Shown piece by piece: positions 18,252 through 27,699 of a stretch of DNA of 64,000 bases. The notes below the pieces were generated by a model. It saw nothing but the letters and a program-made list of their open reading frames with translations, searched no databases and had not been told where the DNA came from. The DNA comes from Weissella minor (GTDB lineage: Bacteria; Bacillota; Bacilli; Lactobacillales; Lactobacillaceae): the NCBI RefSeq assembly GCF_001437425.1, contig NZ_JQCD01000021.1:81377-145376 (forward strand), in the 5' to 3' direction. The translations under genes were made by a program, and so were the position numbers. The stretch's first letter is position 1. Each line of letters begins with the position of its first letter.

Positions 18252-20555
18252 ATGGTTGAAACGAATGAATGGCAACAAGAACAAGCGCGTTTAAATCAAG
18301 TTTCTGATGAAATTGAAGCGCAGTTGGTTACGGCAAACAAAGATTTTGAACAAGCCCATGCTGAAACCTATGCGGTTGAAACAAATTATGGGGCCAACAC
18401 ATCAATCAATACATTTGAAGAAGATGATGCGATGGAGACCAACGCCGAAATTCAGCAACAACGAAATATTGTGGCACGTGTAACTGAAACTGAACAAATT
18501 ATGGCCAAGATGGTCACAACCTTGCACAGTTTACAAGCAAGTCCCTATTTTGGACGTGTCGATATTCTTGAAGACGGCGATCCAGATACACTGTACATTG
18601 GTTTAGCATCATTGCAGGATGATCAGGGCGATTTTTTGATTAACGATTGGCGGGCGCCAATTAGCGGAATTTATTATAATGGGGCGCTAGGACCAGTCAG
18701 TTATCCGACACCAATGGGTGACCAAAAGGCTGATTTAAAAAAGAAACGTCAATATACGATTGAAGGACGGCATATCATTAATATGTTCGATACTGATGTC
18801 ACAATTGGTGACGAAATGTTGCAATATGCTTTAGGGCAGCAAAATGATGCCACCATGCATAATATTGTTGCGACGATTCAGCAAGAACAAAATCAAATTA
18901 TTCGTGATACAACCAGTGATTTAATGGTGGTCCAAGGGGTAGCCGGTTCTGGAAAGACATCAGCGATTCTCCAACGCATTGCCTTTTTACTGTTTCATGC
19001 GCGTGAAAATTTGAATTCAGATCAAATTGTCTTGTTCTCACCCAATCGTTTATTCTCAAGTTATATCGCAGATGTTTTGCCATCGCTTGGTGAGCGAAAC
19101 ATGCGACAAGTGACGATGAGTGAGTTTTTGAGTGCGCGTTTGCAAGGATTAACGGTGCAAACGTTGTTTAATCAATATGAACAAGATCAAGAACGGCCGC
19201 AAGCAATTCGACAACAACTACAACAAGCACTTGAATCTGCTGATTTAGCAGATGCGTTAGCAAATTATTTAACACAATTAGCAGCACCAGAGATTGCCTT
19301 TGTGGATGTGTATTTCCAAGGTGAAGTTTGGTTTAGTAAAGATGATTTTGTAACGTATTTTAAAACATTGCCAACGGCTTATGCCATGATGGATCGTATT
19401 ATTCAAACGAAACAGCATTTCTTAGAAGTTTTACAAACACAAATATTAGATTTACGTCAAGCTGATTGGGTCCTTGATGCATTAAATCAACTCGATGATG
19501 CAGAATATCATCGTTTGTTGGATGAAGATATTGATGCTTTGGTACAAGCGGATGTGAATATGGATGAGACCGTAGACCAGGTTGCGACTGCTTATTTGAA
19601 AGAGGTCTTCCAGCCCTTGGATGATGCGATTTATAATTCACAATTTATTGATATTTATCAACAGTTCTCTGACTTTTTGCAGTATTTGGCTCGCACTGAG
19701 TATGCTGGTATTGAACAAAAATGGTGGATGACGAAAGAGCAACGTTTTGCACACCAATTAGAACAGCATGCTATTGATTATGAAGATGTCGTGCCAGTTC
19801 TCTACCTGCGTGATTTGATGACTGGTAGTGGGACGAATCAGTTTATGCAATATGTCTTCGTGGATGAGATGCAAGATTATGCGATGTTGCAAATGTTGTA
19901 TTTGAAACACGCCTTTCCATATGCTAAGTTCACGTTACTGGGGGATGCTGAACAAGCCCTATTTAGAGCTGTTCAAACGCCTGAAAGTTTAATGCAGGCC
20001 TATCAAGATGCTTTCCAAGTTAAAAAGCATCGCTTAATTAAGCTCAATAAATCTTATCGTTCAACACAACAAATTATGAATTTTGCTAAAGCGTTGTTAC
20101 CAGATGGTGCTGACATTCAAACTTTCCAACGGCCAGGGACCAAGCCACAAATTCGTCAGGTTGAAGCATCACAGGTTGCAACTACTTTGGCAGACATGGT
20201 CCATCAATTACAAACAACGCAAAAGACCATTGCGATTTTGACGAAAACACAGACACAAGCAGAAACAGTCAGTGTTGACTTAACAGACCAAGGCATTGAC
20301 CATCAGCTCTTAGATGCAGATGATCGTAGTCGCCAAGCCGATATTTTGGTGATGCCAATTTATTTGGCAAAGGGCTTAGAATTTGATGCCGTAATTGGTT
20401 ATGATGTCTCACAGATGAATTATCCAGATACGGATTCAACCGGTTTGTTATATACATTAGCTTCGCGTGCGATGCATGAGTTAATGATGATTAGTATTGG
20501 ACCAGTGACGCAATTGATTAATGCCGTTGCGGACACCGTCGACATTATTGATTAG
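18252..20555 (+). CDS. helD: RNA polymerase recycling motor HelD (UvrD/Rep-like helicase)
   Basis: A 767-residue superfamily 1 ATPase of the HelD type, which pulls stalled RNA polymerase off DNA in Gram-positive bacteria. The N-terminal coiled-coil arm (about 1-100) is rich in Glu and Gln and precedes the LINDWRAPISGIYY segment typical of HelD. Walker A is GVAGSGKTSA at about residue 232; the second ATPase domain has FVDEMQDY, LLGDAEQALF and LNKSYRST. Absence of Cys4 or nuclease domains argues against AddA or PcrA. AAGGAGT precedes the ATG, and the gene stands alone after the mazF terminator. Confidence 0.9.
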   Translation: MVETNEWQQEQARLNQVSDEIEAQLVTANKDFEQAHAETYAVETNYGANTSINTFEEDDAMETNAEIQQQRNIVARVTETEQIMAKMVTTLHSLQASPYFGRVDILEDGDPDTLYIGLASLQDDQGDFLINDWRAPISGIYYNGALGPVSYPTPMGDQKADLKKKRQYTIEGRHIINMFDTDVTIGDEMLQYALGQQNDATMHNIVATIQQEQNQIIRDTTSDLMVVQGVAGSGKTSAILQRIAFLLFHARENLNSDQIVLFSPNRLFSSYIADVLPSLGERNMRQVTMSEFLSARLQGLTVQTLFNQYEQDQERPQAIRQQLQQALESADLADALANYLTQLAAPEIAFVDVYFQGEVWFSKDDFVTYFKTLPTAYAMMDRIIQTKQHFLEVLQTQILDLRQADWVLDALNQLDDAEYHRLLDEDIDALVQADVNMDETVDQVATAYLKEVFQPLDDAIYNSQFIDIYQQFSDFLQYLARTEYAGIEQKWWMTKEQRFAHQLEQHAIDYEDVVPVLYLRDLMTGSGTNQFMQYVFVDEMQDYAMLQMLYLKHAFPYAKFTLLGDAEQALFRAVQTPESLMQAYQDAFQVKKHRLIKLNKSYRSTQQIMNFAKALLPDGADIQTFQRPGTKPQIRQVEASQVATTLADMVHQLQTTQKTIAILTKTQTQAETVSVDLTDQGIDHQLLDADDRSRQADILVMPIYLAKGLEFDAVIGYDVSQMNYPDTDSTGLLYTLASRAMHELMMISIGPVTQLINAVADTVDIID

Positions 20556-20631
20556 CGGTTGTTATCCTTTATAAAAAACTCTACAATGATAGAGATATAG
20601 CATTTATTAATAAAATGAGGAAATATAGATA

Positions 20632-21651
20632 ATGGCAGAAAAAAAAGTACTTCTAACAGGTGATCGACCAACTGGAAAATTGCATATTGGGCACTATGTC
20701 GGCTCATTAAAGACCCGTGTGGAAATGCAAAATTCTGGTGATTACGATCCTTATATTATGATTGCGGACAAGCAAGCATTTACTGATAATGCGCGTAATC
20801 CAGAAAAAATTAAAAATTCATTGACTGAAGTGGCTTTGGATTATTTAGCAGTTGGACTTGATCCTAAGAAATCAACGATTTTTGTGCAAACAGCTGTGCC
20901 ACAATTATCAGAATTAACAGAATACTTCATGAATTTGGTTTCAGTGGCGCGTTTGCAACGTAACCCAACGGTGAAGGCTGAAATTCAACAAAAAGGATTT
21001 GGAGAAAGTATTCCGGCTGGATTCTTTAACTACCCTGTTTCACAAGCAGCCGATATTGCGATGTTCAAGGGGCAAGTGGTTCCGGTTGGGGATGATCAAG
21101 AACCCATGTTGGAGCAAACCCGTGAACTGGTTCGTGCCTTTAACCATTATTATGGCGAAGGTATTTTGGTAGAACCTGAAGGTATTTTCCCACCTAAGGG
21201 GCAAGGCCGTTTACCTGGTTTGGATGGTAACGCTAAGATGTCAAAGTCATTGGGCAACTGCATTTATTTGAGTGACAGTGCTGATGAGCTTTGGAATCGT
21301 GTCCGTTCAATGTATACGGATCCAGAACACGTCCAAGTGAGCGATCCAGGACACGTTGAAGGTAATATGGTCTTTACTTACTTGGATGTCTTTGATTCTG
21401 ATAAGGCTCAAGTTGAAACGCTTAAAGATCAGTATCGTGCTGGTGGTTTAGGTGATATGAAGATTAAGAAATATTTGTTTGAAGTTCTAGATGCTGAATT
21501 AGCACCAATTCGTGAGCGTCGTGAGACTTTTGCAGAAGATCGTCCTGCCGTTTTGAAGATGTTGGCAGAAGGTTCAGAACAAGCTCGTCAAACAGCAGAT
21601 GAAACGATGCGCGAAGTGCGAGCAGCAATGGGCATTAATTACTGGGGTTAG
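20632..21651 (+). CDS. trpS: Tryptophanyl-tRNA synthetase
   Basis: Charges tRNA-Trp with tryptophan; class Ic enzyme, cytoplasmic homodimer. The length is 339 residues, normal for bacterial TrpS. The HIGH-type motif is [10 protein letters not shown] near residue 17, and the KMSKS motif is [10 protein letters not shown] near residue 203. The 76-base gap upstream is too short for a T-box leader and contains no T-box sequence, so control by uncharged tRNA through that route is not supported. The ppx-type gene follows after 19 bases, probably co-transcribed. Confidence 0.97.
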   Translation: MAEKKVLLTGDRPTGKLHIGHYVGSLKTRVEMQNSGDYDPYIMIADKQAFTDNARNPEKIKNSLTEVALDYLAVGLDPKKSTIFVQTAVPQLSELTEYFMNLVSVARLQRNPTVKAEIQQKGFGESIPAGFFNYPVSQAADIAMFKGQVVPVGDDQEPMLEQTRELVRAFNHYYGEGILVEPEGIFPPKGQGRLPGLDGNAKMSKSLGNCIYLSDSADELWNRVRSMYTDPEHVQVSDPGHVEGNMVFTYLDVFDSDKAQVETLKDQYRAGGLGDMKIKKYLFEVLDAELAPIRERRETFAEDRPAVLKMLAEGSEQARQTADETMREVRAAMGINYWG

Positions 21652-21670
21652 GTGATAAAAGAGGTACCGT

Positions 21671-22615
21671 ATGAATTATTTAGCAGTGATTGATTTGGGA
21701 TCAAATTCAACGCGCATGGTAATTGAAGAACTTGATGAGAGCGGCCAATTTACCGAGATTAAGCATCGTAAAATTGATACGCGAATGGCACAAGGAATGG
21801 ATCAAAATGGTGGTAATTTAACATCAGATGCGATGAAGCGAGTGCTAGAGGCTTTGGTTATTTTTCAAAAGGAATATGAAGCATATCCTGAAATTGAGAT
21901 TGAAGGCATTGCCACAGCAGCGGTACGTGAAGCAAATAATCAAGCCGATTTTTTGGCGCAAGTTTATGACACAATTGGTGTTGATATTCGTGTACTGACT
22001 GGTGATCAAGAAGCTTATTATGACTATCTGGGTGCCATGTGCGCATTAGATGTTGATAATGCTTGGCTGTTAGATACTGGTGGTGCCAGTGTTGAATTAG
22101 TTGGGATTGAAGACCGGATGGCGGCTAATTTTATTAGTTTGCCTTTTGGCGCTGTGAATTTATCGGAAAAGTTTCAATTAAATGAAGACACGATTGATGC
22201 TGATAAATTAGAAGCCGCAACGGATTATGTAGAGACGCAATACGAGCGTTTGCCATGGATTAACGAAGCCCAAGAAGCAGAAGCTTTGCCAATTATTTTA
22301 TTAGGTGGTGCCAATCGTTCATTAGCGCGTTTAGATCGTTTACGCCAAGGCTATGATATGTCACAAGATTTTCACGGATATACCATGTCAGCTGATGCGG
22401 TTTTAAAAACTTTTCATGAGATGACCAATGCCTCACGCCAAGAACGTGAAGCTGTCTTGGGCGAAGAAGCTAATCGTGCTGATATTATTGTGAGTGGTTT
22501 ACTACCATTGATGGCATTGATTCAAGCAACGAATGCAAAAGAAGTTATTTTTTCGGCATCGGGTGTGCGTGAAGGACTATTGCAAGAATATCGCATGTCT
22601 TTGGATTCAGAATAA
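21671..22615 (+). CDS. ppx: Exopolyphosphatase / pppGpp phosphatase family protein (Ppx/GppA)
   Basis: A 314-residue member of the actin-fold Ppx/GppA family, which hydrolyses polyphosphate or converts pppGpp to ppGpp. The phosphate-binding start IDLGSNSTRMVI and the second loop LLDTGGASVEL are both present. It has only the two actin-like domains and lacks the extra C-terminal HD domain of the long E. coli enzymes, so the exact substrate is open. GAGGT precedes the ATG and a strong terminator closes the trpS-ppx pair. Confidence 0.85.
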   Translation: MNYLAVIDLGSNSTRMVIEELDESGQFTEIKHRKIDTRMAQGMDQNGGNLTSDAMKRVLEALVIFQKEYEAYPEIEIEGIATAAVREANNQADFLAQVYDTIGVDIRVLTGDQEAYYDYLGAMCALDVDNAWLLDTGGASVELVGIEDRMAANFISLPFGAVNLSEKFQLNEDTIDADKLEAATDYVETQYERLPWINEAQEAEALPIILLGGANRSLARLDRLRQGYDMSQDFHGYTMSADAVLKTFHEMTNASRQEREAVLGEEANRADIIVSGLLPLMALIQATNAKEVIFSASGVREGLLQEYRMSLDSE

Positions 22616-22616
22616 A

Positions 22617-22649
22617 GAAAAGTACCATCATGTTGATGGTACTTTTTTT
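22617..22649 (+). terminator. Terminator of trpS-ppx
   Basis: AAAAGTACCATCA pairs with TGATGGTACTTTT around TGT, followed by further T. Confidence 0.9.
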
Positions 22650-22731
22650 CTAATTTGATTAACGCTAGTATTCGATATTAAAATGCTATAATATAAAGGG
22701 TATATATTATGAAGATTTTGGAGATGACATC

Positions 22732-23580
22732 ATGGTCAAACAACTAAATGAAGGTATTTTGAAAGAAGTCATTGTTAAGCGACCAGCTGATAGTTACAAG
22801 GGTGACTATGGGCATGTATTGCTCATTGGTGGTGACAAGCAATATGGGGGTGCCATTACGATGGCCGCACAAGCCGCTGTTTCATCAGGGGCTGGGTTAG
22901 TAACGGTTGCTTCAGATAGTGTTAATCGAAGTGCACTTCACAGTCGCGTCCCAGAGGCAATGTTTGTCGATTGGTCTGACTTGGAAGTCTTAATGGAACA
23001 AATTGACCGCAGCGATGTTGTGTTGCTCGGGTCAGGAATGGGTTTGAGTGAATACGCTGTTTCTTTGGTGAAGCGCGTCTTAATGCAAGTGAGTTCAAAA
23101 CAAGTTTTGGTTGTAGATGGCTCAGCTTTAACGATTGTAGCTCAAGAAAACTTGATGTTTCCACGTGAGACGTTCACGATTGCGACACCGCATCAGGTTG
23201 AATGGGAACGTTTGAGTAAGATTCAACTAAATTATCAACATGAAATTCAAATGAATGATGTGCAGCGTCAAATGTTGAATATTGATATTTTGGTCTTAAA
23301 GCAGCATCATACAGTTATTTACAGTAGTGATGGTCAGACTGAATTAGAGCAAGGTGGCCCTTACCAAGCTGTGGGTGGCATGGGAGATGTCTTGGCCGGT
23401 ATTATTGCGGCCTTTGTGGGACAGTTTAAATTTAATATGACGCAAACGGTTGAAGCTGCAGTTTATGCGCATACTGCATTAGCTGATCAGATGGCAGCCT
23501 ATAATTATATTGTTCGACCATCATTGTTAGCAGATGGAATGGCGAACTTTATGGCGCGTTATCAGAGTAATTTTGATTAA
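22732..23580 (+). CDS. nnrD: ADP-dependent NAD(P)H-hydrate dehydratase
   Basis: A ribokinase-like enzyme of 282 residues that repairs damaged NAD(P)H hydrates using ADP. Its markers are GDYGHVLLIGGDKQYGGA near residue 25, SSGAGLVTV, the DGSALT segment and the C-terminal GGMGDVLAGIIAAF anion-hole motif. The NAD(P)HX epimerase domain (NnrE) found fused in many bacteria is absent, so epimerisation must be done elsewhere. The gene is monocistronic: a -10-like TATAAT lies near 22690 and a hairpin terminator follows. Confidence 0.9.
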   Translation: MVKQLNEGILKEVIVKRPADSYKGDYGHVLLIGGDKQYGGAITMAAQAAVSSGAGLVTVASDSVNRSALHSRVPEAMFVDWSDLEVLMEQIDRSDVVLLGSGMGLSEYAVSLVKRVLMQVSSKQVLVVDGSALTIVAQENLMFPRETFTIATPHQVEWERLSKIQLNYQHEIQMNDVQRQMLNIDILVLKQHHTVIYSSDGQTELEQGGPYQAVGGMGDVLAGIIAAFVGQFKFNMTQTVEAAVYAHTALADQMAAYNYIVRPSLLADGMANFMARYQSNFD

Positions 23581-23587
23581 TTAAAGG

Positions 23588-23616
23588 AGCAGTCACGAAT
23601 AGTGGCTGTTTTTTTT
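23588..23616 (+). terminator. Terminator of nnrD
   Basis: CAGTCAC (23590-23596) pairs with GTGGCTG (23602-23608), one wobble, followed by eight T. Confidence 0.8.
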
Positions 23617-23688
23617 GGAATGCGTTAGGCGAAAAACCGAAAATAGCGTATAATGATTAGCAAATAGACATTGGAGGATCACTGATTT

Positions 23689-25110
23689 ATGGTTAAAGCA
23701 ACAGAATGGTTGGCTAAGTCACTAACTTATGAAGATGACTTGCTTGCTGATTTAGAAGAAATGATTTCAATTAAGTCTGTCCGTGACGATGCGGCAGCAA
23801 CTGAAGATGCCCCATTGGGACCTGGACCTAAAGCTGCTTTGGACAAGTTTTTAGAAATTGCAGAACGCGATGGTTTCCGTACTGGTAATTATAAGAATTT
23901 GGTCGCCTATGCTGAATTGGGACCAGAAGATGCTGAAGAATCAGTGGCCATTATCGGACATTTAGATGTTATGCCAGCTGGTGACGGTTGGACTAAAGAC
24001 CCTTGGACACCTGTTATCGAAGATGGTCGTCTTTATGGTCGTGGATCTTCTGACGATAAGGGACCTACATTTGCGGGTTACTATGCAATGAAGATGCTTA
24101 AGGATATGGAAGTGCCATTGACCCGTAAGTTGGTCTTCATGGTTGGAATTGATGAAGAATCTGACTGGACTGGTATGGATGATTTCTTGGCTGAATATGG
24201 TGAACCAACCATGGGATTCTCACCTGATGCTGAATTCCCAATTATCAATGGTGAAAAGGGAAATAATTCAGTTGTCGCTCGTTTTGCTGGCACAAATGAA
24301 GGATCAACCCGTTTGATTTCATTTACTGCTGGTGAACGTCCAAACATGGTTCCTGGAACAGCTAAGGCCGTTGTTGAAACGGAAGATGCTGAAGCCTTGG
24401 TTGAGAAAATGAATGCTTATCTAGCTGAAGAATCACGTGTTAAGGGTGAAGCTGAAATTTCAGGTAACCAAATTGACTTTACATTCTTTGGTCGCCAAGT
24501 TCACGGTGCCATGCCTGAAACAGGTGAAAATGCTGGAACTTACTTAGCTAACTTCTTGAAGGAAGCTGATTTTGGTGGCAACGCGCAAGGCTTCTTAGAC
24601 TTCTTGGGTGGTGCTTTGCATGATGACACACAAGCTAATAAGATTGGTGCTGCTAAGCATGATGATTTGATGGGTGATTTGTCAATGAACGTTGGAATCC
24701 AACGTTTCACTGATGGTGAAGATGGGTTCATTAACATGAACTTCCGTTACCCACAGAATACAGATGCTGAAACAATTGCTGCGGCAGTTAGTGCAGCGCT
24801 TCCTGAAACATTTGATGCGACGGCTGAAAATGAAGGTCATGCAATGGTTCCTCATTATGTGCCAGGGGATGACCCAATTGTTGCCACATTGTTAGATGTT
24901 TACCGTGATCACACAGGTATGCCTGCTGGTGAAAACGTCATTGGTGGTGGAACATTTGGTCGTTTGTTGAAGCGTGGTGTTGCCTTTGGTGCCATGTTTG
25001 AAGGTGTACCAGATACAATGCATCAAGCTGATGAATTCTTCCCTGTTGTTGATTTGACACGTGCTATGGCTATTTTTGCTCATGCAATGAATGATTTAGC
25101 AACTGACTAA
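23689..25110 (+). CDS. pepV: Dipeptidase PepV
   Basis: A zinc metallopeptidase of the M20 family, 473 residues, which cleaves dipeptides including beta-Ala-His types in the cytoplasm. Metal site features are IIGHLDVMPAGDGW, GRGSSDDKGP, and IDEESDW. In lactic acid bacteria PepV completes breakdown of peptides imported by systems such as Opp, encoded further along this window. There is no signal peptide. GGAGGAT precedes the ATG, and a strong terminator follows at 25123-25155. Codon use looks biased as for a well-expressed gene. Confidence 0.95.
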   Translation: MVKATEWLAKSLTYEDDLLADLEEMISIKSVRDDAAATEDAPLGPGPKAALDKFLEIAERDGFRTGNYKNLVAYAELGPEDAEESVAIIGHLDVMPAGDGWTKDPWTPVIEDGRLYGRGSSDDKGPTFAGYYAMKMLKDMEVPLTRKLVFMVGIDEESDWTGMDDFLAEYGEPTMGFSPDAEFPIINGEKGNNSVVARFAGTNEGSTRLISFTAGERPNMVPGTAKAVVETEDAEALVEKMNAYLAEESRVKGEAEISGNQIDFTFFGRQVHGAMPETGENAGTYLANFLKEADFGGNAQGFLDFLGGALHDDTQANKIGAAKHDDLMGDLSMNVGIQRFTDGEDGFINMNFRYPQNTDAETIAAAVSAALPETFDATAENEGHAMVPHYVPGDDPIVATLLDVYRDHTGMPAGENVIGGGTFGRLLKRGVAFGAMFEGVPDTMHQADEFFPVVDLTRAMAIFAHAMNDLATD

Positions 25111-25122
25111 TTTATGAAAAAG

Positions 25123-25155
25123 TAAAGACACGCTCATCATGAGCGTGTCTTTTTT
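25123..25155 (+). terminator. Terminator of pepV
   Basis: AAAGACACGCTCA (25123-25135) pairs perfectly with TGAGCGTGTCTTT (25139-25151) around TCA, with more T after. Confidence 0.9.
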
Positions 25156-25204
25156 TATAGATTTCTTTAGGATTAAAGAGAATTAGGTGATTGTTAATTA
25201 TTAA

Positions 25205-25288
25205 TGATAGAATAAAGAATACCGTGATGGAGCGAGAAAATTGGATAAGACCAACGTGTTTTATGAGTTTTTTAAGCAACCTCGCGGT
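25205..25288 (+). promoter_or_regulatory. Promoter and structured leader of the DUF1002 gene
   Basis: An extended -10, TGATAGAAT (25205-25213), puts the transcript start near 25220. The first bases, ACCGTGA (25221-25227), pair with TCGCGGT (25282-25288) to close a domain of about 68 bases that holds a TTGG/CCAA hairpin. No known riboswitch class is recognised. Confidence 0.45.
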
Positions 25289-25329
25289 AAAATTAAGATA
25301 ATAAATTTACACAGTAAAGGGGAATTGAC

Positions 25330-26322
25330 ATGAAAATGACGCAAAAGCTTGCTGGTTTATTAGTTGTCGCAACCTTATTAGGTGGTGTTGCGCAGGTAAC
25401 GACCACACAGACCAATGCCTTTGCCTCAGAATCAGTAGAAGGCGTTCAAACGCGAGCACTTTCTAAGCCATATGTTGTGTATGGGGCTGGTACACGTCAA
25501 AAGACACAAACTGCACAAACATTAGGGATTAGCAATAATTATCAAAAGCTCACGACGACTGGAGCTGATGCCAAATACATTGGCTTAACTGGCATCAGTA
25601 ATGAGGCAATGATTAGTTCCGTTTCGCTTGCACCAGCTGAGCCTAAAACCGGAACTTTAGTGAATATTGAACCGTTTGAAGGAAAAAATAACATCACTAA
25701 AGTGACGGCACAGCAATATGCGATGGCAGCCACAATGGCGGGCGTCGACGATGTTATTATTACGGTGACTGCCGATAAGCCAGTGTCAGGTGAAGCGGCT
25801 TTGGCAGGTGTGTATAAAGCTTTGGATACAGATGGGATTGCATTGAATCAACAAAATACGAATGCAGCCAACAATGTGCTGGAAGCGACAACACAAGTGT
25901 TAGACACACAAGGCGAAAAGAGTGATTCGAAATATGCTGGTAAATTAACGGCGGCCGTGACTAATACGGCGAGTGAACTTGCTGACCGCAAACAACAAGG
26001 TGATAACATTGACATTAATGTCATTATTAATCAATTAACGGTTAATTTGGAACAAAATGATTTGGGGGACAAAGTGTCTGATGAGCAAGTTAATCAAATT
26101 GCCACAGCCCTACAATCAGTGAATGAGGCGCCTATTTCAAATTCGAGTGATTTCGTGAAGAGTTCGGCTAAGTTGTCAGATAAACTTACCAAATCAACTG
26201 GGGATGTTATGGCTAAAGCGCATGATTTTGCCAATTCAAAAGATGCGCATAATGCATCGAATTGGTTTGTGACGCATATTTGGGAACCTGTCTTTAACTT
26301 CTTTTCATCGCTTTTTAACTAG
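25330..26322 (+). CDS. Secreted DUF1002 domain protein
   Basis: A 330-residue exported protein. The N-terminus (MKMTQKLAG then a hydrophobic stretch to about residue 20, ending near TNAFASE) is a signal peptide with an AxA-like cleavage site and no lipobox cysteine. The body, with GIS-NEAMISS, PKTGTLVNIEPFEGKNNIT and a repeated helix-rich tail, fits the DUF1002 family known from Bacillus YpuA; the function is unknown. The C-terminal tail lacks an LPxTG anchor. A structured leader precedes it. The birA start lies 36 bases after the stop. Confidence 0.8.
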   Translation: MKMTQKLAGLLVVATLLGGVAQVTTTQTNAFASESVEGVQTRALSKPYVVYGAGTRQKTQTAQTLGISNNYQKLTTTGADAKYIGLTGISNEAMISSVSLAPAEPKTGTLVNIEPFEGKNNITKVTAQQYAMAATMAGVDDVIITVTADKPVSGEAALAGVYKALDTDGIALNQQNTNAANNVLEATTQVLDTQGEKSDSKYAGKLTAAVTNTASELADRKQQGDNIDINVIINQLTVNLEQNDLGDKVSDEQVNQIATALQSVNEAPISNSSDFVKSSAKLSDKLTKSTGDVMAKAHDFANSKDAHNASNWFVTHIWEPVFNFFSSLFN

Positions 26323-26358
26323 TTTTTGTACATACCAAAAACTTACAGGAGAGTATTT

Positions 26359-27132
26359 GTGGCATTCGATACAAAGAGATTACAAAACTGCCTACCTGAT
26401 GTAAAATTGTATGCATTTGATGAAATTGATTCGACAAGTTTATTTGCGAAACGTTTGCTGAACGAAACGAACCAACCAATGTCAAAAATACCGGCGTTAA
26501 TTCTAGCGAATCGACAGACCAATGGGTATGGCCGTCGAGATCGGCAATTTTACTCACCAGCAGATGTGGGTGTGTATATGACAATGTTAGTGCCGATGAC
26601 TGAAAATCAATTACATGAGCCAGGAACCATGACGCTCAACCTAGCAGTTGCAGTTCAGCAAGTTGTGCAAAAACAATTAGGCGTTAATTTAGCAATTAAA
26701 TGGGTAAATGATTTATATCAAGGACAACGCAAAGTAACAGGTATTTTGGTTGAAATGCTCCAAATGCCAACGCAGCAAATGCAAGGGATTGCAGCGATTG
26801 GGATTGGGATGAATTTAAATCCAACGGTTTTTCCAAATGAATTACAAGCAAAAGCTGGTGCAATTACATCAGCACATGTGGATCGTGAAGGATTGGTTGC
26901 AGGGCTATTTGAAGCTTGTTTACAAAATCTAACGCTGCCTTTTAGTGCAGTGCGGGATTATTATTTAGATCATAGTTTGGTTTTGAATCAAACGGTTGAA
27001 TTGGTTAGGGGGAAGCAAACAATTCAAGGTCGGGTTGTTGATATTGATACAGAGGGGCGGCTTATTTTAATATCACAGCAACAACGCTATCAGTTTTCTG
27101 CTGGCGAAATTACAAAAGTCAATTTAACATAA
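26359..27132 (+). CDS. birA: Biotin-protein ligase without DNA-binding domain
   Basis: Attaches biotin to biotin carboxyl carrier proteins. The protein begins almost at the catalytic domain (FDEIDSTSLFAKRL), with RQTNGYGRRDRQFYSP as the biotin-AMP loop, KWVNDLY and GIGMNLN following, and a short SH3-like C-terminus. The helix-turn-helix of bifunctional BirA is missing, so it should not repress biotin genes. The frame opens at 26326, but AGGAG at 26347-26351 supports GTG at 26359 (257 residues). It is followed 10 bases later by bioY, a sensible pairing of biotin use and uptake. Confidence 0.9.
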   Translation: MAFDTKRLQNCLPDVKLYAFDEIDSTSLFAKRLLNETNQPMSKIPALILANRQTNGYGRRDRQFYSPADVGVYMTMLVPMTENQLHEPGTMTLNLAVAVQQVVQKQLGVNLAIKWVNDLYQGQRKVTGILVEMLQMPTQQMQGIAAIGIGMNLNPTVFPNELQAKAGAITSAHVDREGLVAGLFEACLQNLTLPFSAVRDYYLDHSLVLNQTVELVRGKQTIQGRVVDIDTEGRLILISQQQRYQFSAGEITKVNLT

Positions 27133-27142
27133 TGGGGTATGA

Positions 27143-27670
27143 ATGATGAAGTTAAGAACGCTAACATTAGCGGCAATGTTTGCTGCAATTATTAGTATTA
27201 TTGCGCCGTTTGCCATTCCAATGGGGTTAGTACCATTAAGCTTGCAGACGTTAATTGTGCCATTAGTGGCAAGTCTGACGACGCCACGAATTGCTTTGCT
27301 AGCCGTACTCGGTTACTTAGCAGTCGGCTTGGCAGGATTGCCTGTATTTGCAGGCTTTCAAGGTGGCTTGGGCGCATTTGTGGGGCCAACTGGCGGTTAT
27401 TTGTTAGCCATGTTGGTTTTTCCATTAATTATTAGTCCGTTGATGCAGCGTGTTAATCAACCATGGATGTTAGTGCTCAGCACGGGCATCGCAGCGGTTG
27501 TGCAACTGGCATTAGGAACAGTCTGGTTAGCCCTTGCAGCTAATTTATCGCTGGAAGTAGCCATGTCGACTGGATTTATCGCTTTCTTAGCGCCATTATT
27601 TATTAAATGGATGTTAGTTGTCTTAATTAACTTAGGAATTAAACGGTCAATTCACTTACCAATTGCGTAA
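27143..27670 (+). CDS. bioY: Biotin transporter substrate-binding subunit BioY
   Basis: The membrane S component for biotin uptake by energy-coupling factor transport, 175 residues with about six hydrophobic segments. Family features include PLSLQTLIVPL and GYLAVGLAGLPVFAG followed by a Gly-rich loop with GPTGGYLLAM. The energising module (EcfA, EcfA', EcfT) is not in this window. Two ATG codons (27143, 27146) are possible starts with a weak GGGG upstream. It is probably translated from one transcript with birA and the kinase-like gene that follows 2 bases from its stop. Confidence 0.93.
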   Translation: MMKLRTLTLAAMFAAIISIIAPFAIPMGLVPLSLQTLIVPLVASLTTPRIALLAVLGYLAVGLAGLPVFAGFQGGLGAFVGPTGGYLLAMLVFPLIISPLMQRVNQPWMLVLSTGIAAVVQLALGTVWLALAANLSLEVAMSTGFIAFLAPLFIKWMLVVLINLGIKRSIHLPIA

Positions 27671-27699
27671 GGATGATGCATTGGCCTAGGAGACTTATT

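Noticed and set aside
20556-20631. T-box leader for trpS
   Set aside because: The gap is only 76 bases, with no specifier loop, T-box sequence or terminator.
25190-25207. WalR box upstream of the DUF1002 gene
   Set aside because: Only one half (TGTTAA) matches; the downstream half is AATGAT.
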